From assembly GCA_026392155.1 (NCBI GenBank), contig JAPLCP010000079.1:75618-139617 (forward strand): 64,000 nt of DNA, in the 5' to 3' direction. Numbering within the stretch: the first letter of the stretch is position 1; the number at the start of each line of letters is the position of its first letter. The stretch is from Armatimonadota bacterium. GTDB lineage: Bacteria > Armatimonadota > Armatimonadia > Armatimonadales > Armatimonadaceae. The notes under the pieces are model-generated. The model was not told the origin of the DNA, did not search any database, and worked only from the letters and a program-made list of their open reading frames with translations. Positions 60,410 to 64,000 of the stretch are shown in pieces. A program made the position numbers and the translations under genes.

Positions 60410-61326
60410 TTCCGAGCCCCCCTAGCCCCCGCCCAGCGGGGGGAAAACAACGTTTTTTCCTTATTGTCCCCTCGCGAAGCGGGGGTTAGGGGGGAGGGGC
60501 TTGTTTTGTACACATTGTCCGCCGCGAGCTTGCGCACTTGGGCCACCCCGTCGCGGCCCTTGAGCACCCGCGCCACCAGCAACGCAAGCGGCAACGGCAA
60601 GGCCAGCGACTTTCCCCCCAGCGCACTCACGATCTCTCGGAGTGTATAGGGCGCGGCATCCGCGATCACGAAGCGCTTCCCTGCCACTGCCATCGAGCCC
60701 AGACGCGCCACGGTAATCGCTGCAGCCGCCGCGTTCTCGACAGCGCAGAGCGTTTTCTTATTCTTCCCATCGCCGGGAATAAAGAACCGCCCCGCCTTTA
60801 TCGCTGCCTCCAGCTTGGCGATATTTCCTCGGTCGCGCGGCCCGTAGACCGTCGCCAGGCGCAAGTGTACGGCAATCGCGCCGACATCATCGGCCCAGCG
60901 GTCAATCAGCTTCTCCGCTGCGAGCTTCGAGGCCGCGTAAGGAGTCGCAGGTGCAGGCGGCGTGTCTTCGGCGATCCCCGTTCGCGGCGTGCTCTCGCCG
61001 TAGACTGCGACTGTCGAGAAGAACACAAAGCGCGGCGGGCGCTCGGGGTTGCAGGCATCGAGGAGCTGGCCCGTGAAGCCGACATTGACCTTCTGGTACT
61101 CCTCTTTCGTCGCCGTGGGCTGGTGCACCAGTGCGACGCAGTGGAAGATCACATCGGCATCTACGCAGCAAGAGAGGTCGTTAACAAAGCGCACGACGCC
61201 CTCGGGTAGCTCGGCGTCGGCTCGGCGCACTAGGCCACGGACTTCGCGAAAGCCCCCGTCGGCCAGCAGCGCCTCACAGAGCGCGTAGCCGACACAGCCG
61301 TTGGCTCCGGTGACGAGGGCGATCAT
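60406..61326 (-). CDS. NAD-dependent epimerase/dehydratase with repeat-encoded tail
   Basis: An extended short-chain dehydrogenase of 306 residues. NAD site VTGANGCVGYALCEALL; active site YAASKLAAEKLIDRW with Tyr and Lys; Ser in FFSTVAVYGEST. It would modify a nucleotide sugar or lipid-linked sugar. The tail after ARVLKGRDGVAQVRKLAADN (SPSPLTPASRGDNKEKTLFS onward) is encoded by repeat R7, so the normal C-terminus has been replaced. ATG 61326 is the natural start and overlaps the GT4 stop. Confidence 0.9.
   Translation of the reverse strand: MIALVTGANGCVGYALCEALLADGGFREVRGLVRRADAELPEGVVRFVNDLSCCVDADVIFHCVALVHQPTATKEEYQKVNVGFTGQLLDACNPERPPRFVFFSTVAVYGESTPRTGIAEDTPPAPATPYAASKLAAEKLIDRWADDVGAIAVHLRLATVYGPRDRGNIAKLEAAIKAGRFFIPGDGKNKKTLCAVENAAAAAITVARLGSMAVAGKRFVIADAAPYTLREIVSALGGKSLALPLPLALLVARVLKGRDGVAQVRKLAADNVYKTSPSPLTPASRGDNKEKTLFSPRWAGARGARK
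60415..60500. repeat. inverted pair of C/G-tract repeats in the epimerase 3' end (R7)
   Basis: CCCCCCTAGCCCCCGC and GCGGGGGTTAGGGGGG are inverted arms, each followed by its own short G-tract or C-tract partner, around a T-rich centre (GTTTTTTCCTTATTG). It encodes the end of the epimerase and lies just before the sugar transferase start. Confidence 0.8.
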
Positions 61327-62573
61327 ACCCTCCTCCCCCGGCCCCTCCTCCCAACCCTGGGAGGAGGTTGGGAGTGAGGGGAGATTTTGTTGTAGATTTC
61401 CAGCCACTCGGCGACGCAGACGGGGCGGGAGTAGTGCTCAATCATTTTCTGTCGGCCTGCTCGGCCTAATTTTTGTCTTTCCGGTTCCGTATGAGCCAGG
61501 AGCTGCAAAATTGCCTGCGCAATATCTGTCCCGTTTCCTCCGAACAACACTTGCCACCAAGGCACGCTAGAAGCTCGCCTCCAGCGGGGATTCCACCACA
61601 TCAAGCCATTAAGCAAGTCGGCACACCCTCGAATATTCAGCGCTACCACCGGAATTTCCATAGAAAGAGCTTCCTGCACAGCACAAGGCAAACCTTCCTG
61701 CAAAGAAGAAAAGACAAAAATGTTACTAGCAGCCAGAATCTGTTTAGTATCTCGGCGAAAACCGACTAGGCGAACCACTCCTTCCAGTCCATATTTTGAA
61801 ATGGTTTGTTGCAACTCCGGTTCAAGAATTCCGTCTCCAACAATCACACAACAAAAATCATGGTGGTGCATCGTCACCTGTTTAAGCGCCTCAAGAAGCA
61901 TCCTGTGCCCCTTTCGCGGAATCAGCTCCCCGATGGTAGAAATCAAAATTCCATCTTCAGGTACTCCCAACTCATCGCGGATTTTCTGACGTTCTTCGGT
62001 CGTAACTGTCGCGGGATCGAACTCATCGGTGGAGACGCCGACGCCGTGGGTGAAGTAGACGCGCTCGGGGGGCATGAGCTTCTTGGCTTCTTCAAAGTCC
62101 CACTGGTTGATCGTGAGCACCGCATCGGAGAGGAAGCGCCCGGCAAAGCTCTCGATGGCGCGATAGAGCGCATTGCTGAGCCTGCCACCGAGTGGGTGAA
62201 AATGAAAACCGTGCGCGGTGTAGACGCGCTTCAGCCCCCCCCGCCCCCGAGTTTGGGGGAGCCAGTGTTTCGCCAAAGTGGCGGCGAGCCGCCCATAAAA
62301 CCCGCCGCTGGGGTTGTGGCAGTGGACGATATCGGGCCGGAGCTTGCGGATAAGCTTGACAAGCTGGACGAGCGCCAGCATGTTCCTCGGATCGAGTGGG
62401 TTGCGCTGGATCGGGACGTGGTGCAGACCGTCCGCATGGGCCGCGACATCGTCCTTGAAGCGTGTGAACTGGCAGGCGACATGGGTCTCGTAGCCCGCCG
62501 CCTTTGCGCCGTCGAGGTGCGGCAGCATGACGCGGACGATGTGATCCAGGGTCGAGACGTAGAGGAGTTTCAT
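61323..62573 (-). CDS. glycosyltransferase family 4 with inserted segments
   Basis: A 416-residue GT-B enzyme, about 40 longer than usual. It has MKLLYVSTLDHIVRVMLPHL, IVHCHNPSGGFYGRLAA, VYTAHGFHFHPLGG, STIGELIPRKGHRMLLEALK and the donor site SSLQEGLPCAVQEALSMEIP. Three segments look foreign: LPQTRGRGG (a small C/G palindrome, R10), GLMWWNPRWRRASSVPWWQV (R11) in place of the usual ENG loop, and the tail PPPRVGRRGRGRRV (R8). The middle part, 61640-62000, is distinctly AT-richer than both ends. Donor sugar unknown. Confidence 0.88.
   Translation of the reverse strand: MKLLYVSTLDHIVRVMLPHLDGAKAAGYETHVACQFTRFKDDVAAHADGLHHVPIQRNPLDPRNMLALVQLVKLIRKLRPDIVHCHNPSGGFYGRLAATLAKHWLPQTRGRGGLKRVYTAHGFHFHPLGGRLSNALYRAIESFAGRFLSDAVLTINQWDFEEAKKLMPPERVYFTHGVGVSTDEFDPATVTTEERQKIRDELGVPEDGILISTIGELIPRKGHRMLLEALKQVTMHHHDFCCVIVGDGILEPELQQTISKYGLEGVVRLVGFRRDTKQILAASNIFVFSSLQEGLPCAVQEALSMEIPVVALNIRGCADLLNGLMWWNPRWRRASSVPWWQVLFGGNGTDIAQAILQLLAHTEPERQKLGRAGRQKMIEHYSRPVCVAEWLEIYNKISPHSQPPPRVGRRGRGRRV
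61326..61384. repeat. C/G-tract palindromic repeat at GT4 3' end (R8)
   Basis: ACCCTCCTCCCCCGG then CCTCCTCCCAACCCTGGGAG form a palindrome; the copy is close to the left arm of R2. It encodes the GT4 tail and ends at the epimerase start codon. Confidence 0.8.
61550..61605. repeat. short imperfect palindrome inside GT4 (R11)
   Basis: CTTGCCACCAAGG ... CGCTAGAAGC, GCCTCCAGCG ... CATCAAG: an inner stem with G-U pairs inside CTTG/CAAG ends. It codes for a Trp/Arg-rich stretch atypical of GT4 proteins. Repeat status is inferred from the protein oddity and symmetry, since no second copy is in the window. Confidence 0.35.
62234..62262. repeat. small C/G palindrome inside GT4 (R10)
   Basis: CCCCCCGCCCCCGAGTTTGG with GGGG after it; encodes LPQTRGRGG in a loop before VYTAHGFHFH. 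Looks like a shortened member of the C/G-tract family. Confidence 0.45.
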
Positions 62574-62577
62574 GGAA

Positions 62578-62752
62578 CCATCTCCCCGCCCTCGTCCCTC
62601 GGGCGACCCTCTTCCTGATTCCGCTCATTCTTCGCGAGGAAGAGGGTGATGCCATCTCCCACTCGTTCATCATACCCTCTTCCCAGTGAGGAACGAACGG
62701 CTGGGGAAGAGGGTCGCCTGGAGTGAGGGACGAACGCAGGGCGGGGAGATGG
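62578..62752. repeat. 175-bp inverted C/G-tract repeat between glycosyltransferase genes (R9)
   Basis: Outer arms CCATCTCCCCGCCCT and AGGGCGGGGAGATGG are perfect inverted copies. Inside are GCGACCCTCTTCC / GGAAGAGGGTCGC and two hairpins with CCCTCTTCC/GGAAGAGGG. It fills the gap between the GT2 stop and the GT4 start, so the GT4 leader RNA would be highly structured. Confidence 0.88.
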
Positions 62753-62766
62753 CAAGAAGCTTAGCT

Positions 62767-63618
62767 TCACCGCAGGGCCTCTTGGGCGGCGGCGATCATG
62801 GCTTGCTTACTGGCATCCCCACGCGTCGCGAGCTTCTTCAGCGCCAGCGCGAGCCGAAAGACGAACTTCACGCCGCGCTCGGAGCCGGGCCAGTACTTCT
62901 GGATGTACTGCAGCGACGAGAGATGCGTGTTGGCGTAGGTGCGCGGCTTCTCCGTCTTCCACGACTGCCCGCCGGTGTGGACAATCCGCGCCTCCGGCCA
63001 GTAGCGAAGAAACCAGCCTCGCTCAGAGAGGCGGCGGCACAGATCAACGTCCTCGTACATCAGGAAGAAGCGCTCATCGAAGCCGCTGATGAGCTCCCAG
63101 TTGGCGCGACGTAAGAGAATAAACGCCCCTAGTACGCAGGGGACGACTTGCTCTTTGGTTTCATTGAAGTTCTTGATCGCGTCCCAGCGCTTGTAGGGGA
63201 AGAAGGCTTTGGCGCACTCAGACTCCACGGTCGGGAATTTGCGAGCACACTCCCACTGGAGCGAGCCATCCGGCGATTCGACGCGGCAGGTCATTCCGCA
63301 AACTTCGCTAGGCTGTGCCGAAAGATACGCCACGCAACGCTCCAGAATGCCGGGCTCAGAGATGATCGTGTCTGGGTTGAGGAGGAGTAAAAACTCTCCC
63401 GTCGCGTGCTTAGCGGCGAGATTATTGGCCCGCGCAAACCCAACGTTTTCGTCAAGCGCCAGCACGCAGACGGTGGGGAACTGTTGGCGAACTGCCTCCA
63501 CAGTTCCATCGCCGCTGGCATTATCCGCGACGATAACCTGGGCTTCAGTGGGGAGCGTGTCGAGGCACTTGAGCACGTCGTCCTTGCAGCGATAAGTGAC
63601 AATCACAATGGAGAGCAT
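62767..63618 (-). CDS. glycosyltransferase family 2 (rhamnosyltransferase-like)
   Basis: A 283-residue GT-A enzyme. Motifs: MLSIVIVTYRCKDDVLKCLD, VIVADNASGDGTVEAV, NVGFARANNLAAKHATGEFL, LNPDTII (the DxD-like metal site), GAFILLRRANWELISGFDER and FFLMYEDVDLCRRLSERGW. It resembles WbbL-type rhamnosyltransferases; the sugar is not certain. ATG 63618 overlaps the stop of the next gene upstream (TAATG). The ORF track starts two codons earlier at TTG. Confidence 0.92.
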   Translation of the reverse strand: MLSIVIVTYRCKDDVLKCLDTLPTEAQVIVADNASGDGTVEAVRQQFPTVCVLALDENVGFARANNLAAKHATGEFLLLLNPDTIISEPGILERCVAYLSAQPSEVCGMTCRVESPDGSLQWECARKFPTVESECAKAFFPYKRWDAIKNFNETKEQVVPCVLGAFILLRRANWELISGFDERFFLMYEDVDLCRRLSERGWFLRYWPEARIVHTGGQSWKTEKPRTYANTHLSSLQYIQKYWPGSERGVKFVFRLALALKKLATRGDASKQAMIAAAQEALR

Positions 63619-64000
63619 TACCAAATCAGCCTCCGTAGGATTTTCTTAAGCTTTCCTTTTCGATAGCCTTTGACATTATTAACAACTTCCATGCCTACAC
63701 TCTGGTTTGAAATCCACTTGAAAAATACAACCACGCACTTGGCCGCTTCACTTTCTGCCTGATCATGAACACGTTTATCGGCAAGTTTCCCTATGTATTG
63801 GCGAAGGTCAATATCATCGATGAGTCGACTTAATTTCTCCTCCCATTCCTCCATGCTATCGGCAAGAAATCCATCTTCTCCATCACGAACAACCTCAGCA
63901 AATCCTCCCCAATGACTTGCAAGACAGGGATTAAGATGACAACCAGCCTCCAACCACTTCAACTCACTTTTACAACTATTAAAACGAGTCTTCTCTAAAG
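63618..64000 (-). CDS. C-terminal part of a glycosyltransferase (GT4-like), 5' end outside window
   Basis: The reading frame is open to the window edge; TTG 63962 in the ORF track is internal. Visible sequence RFNSCKSELKWLEAGCHLNP, CLASHWGGFAEVVRDGEDGF and LADSMEEWEEKLSRLIDDID matches the last third of GT4-type proteins acting on polysaccharide precursors. Base composition is clearly AT-richer than the neighbouring genes (runs such as TTTTCTTAAGCTTTCCTTTT), suggesting recent transfer. Confidence 0.75.
   Translation of the reverse strand, partial: LEKTRFNSCKSELKWLEAGCHLNPCLASHWGGFAEVVRDGEDGFLADSMEEWEEKLSRLIDDIDLRQYIGKLADKRVHDQAESEAAKCVVVFFKWISNQSVGMEVVNNVKGYRKGKLKKILRRLIW

Noticed and set aside
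1-64000. tRNA, rRNA, CRISPR arrays, insertion sequences
   Set aside because: No T-loop/acceptor patterns, no regularly spaced direct repeats and no transposase-like reading frames were seen by eye; a tRNAscan and ISfinder search would settle this.

Overview
The window looks like the chromosome of a member of the Armatimonadota, a Gram-negative-type, free-living, aerobic-looking heterotroph. The best lineage marker is the prepilin-like gene at 18984, whose N-terminus ([20 protein letters not shown], then [13 protein letters not shown]) is typical of that phylum. Genes for lipid A (lpxC-fabZ-lpxA-lpxB) and for Kdo (kdsA, kdsB) show that the cell makes lipopolysaccharide and so has an outer membrane. 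This assignment is my inference from remembered family patterns, not from a search. Coding density is very high and no stretch over 300 bases lacks a gene. I saw no rRNA, tRNA, CRISPR array, transposase or phage gene.

Layout. 1-2.0 kb: L-fucose isomerase (3' end outside the window) and a small pilin-like protein. 2.1-6.5 kb: a HEAT-repeat protein, a DUF58 protein and a TgpA-like transglutaminase. 6.5-11.2 kb: holA, a NurA-like nuclease, an orphan NarL-type regulator, a membrane protein and a YcaQ/AlkZ-like protein. 11.4-14.9 kb: an ABC exporter operon with a large TPR protein. 14.9-17.6 kb: a 900-residue protein of unknown function. 17.7-23 kb: a PQQ-propeller protein, the prepilin, a glycosyltransferase, an aspartyl protease with a PDZ domain, and kdsB. 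22.9-32.1 kb: a seven-gene minus-strand operon for leucine/isovalerate breakdown (membrane Fe-S ETF:quinone-type oxidoreductase, acyl-CoA dehydrogenase, methylcrotonyl-CoA carboxylase beta, methylglutaconyl-CoA hydratase, biotin carboxylase, biotin carrier, HMG-CoA lyase). 32-39.6 kb: kdsA, Nudix, PhyH, small membrane and outer-membrane-like proteins, an adenylate cyclase, an MFS transporter and an ECF sigma factor. 39.7-47 kb: secA and the lipid A operon. 47-57.6 kb: glycogen-synthase-like GT4, CE1-type esterase, GH16 with a carbohydrate-binding partner, a T4 Rnl1-type RNA ligase, M28 peptidase, GNAT, metal-dependent cyclase and a Gfo/Idh/MocA oxidoreductase. 57.7-59.8 kb: a copper-type P-ATPase whose metal-binding domain lies in another frame. 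59.8-64 kb: an exopolysaccharide/O-antigen-type cluster running off the window.

Two genome-scale patterns stand out. First, at least sixteen genes have a GGTANNNT-like -10 hexamer ending about 5-9 nt before the start codon, often a GTG. This predicts leaderless mRNAs, and it re-sets several start codons relative to the ORF track. At several loci two such hexamers sit back to back and serve divergent genes. Second, a family of C-tract/G-tract palindromic repeats (REP-like) lies between genes and also inside reading frames. They add in-frame loops (YcaQ-like protein, GT4), foreign C-terminal tails (biotin carboxylase, epimerase, GT4), and mark a frame break that separates the HMA domain from the copper ATPase.
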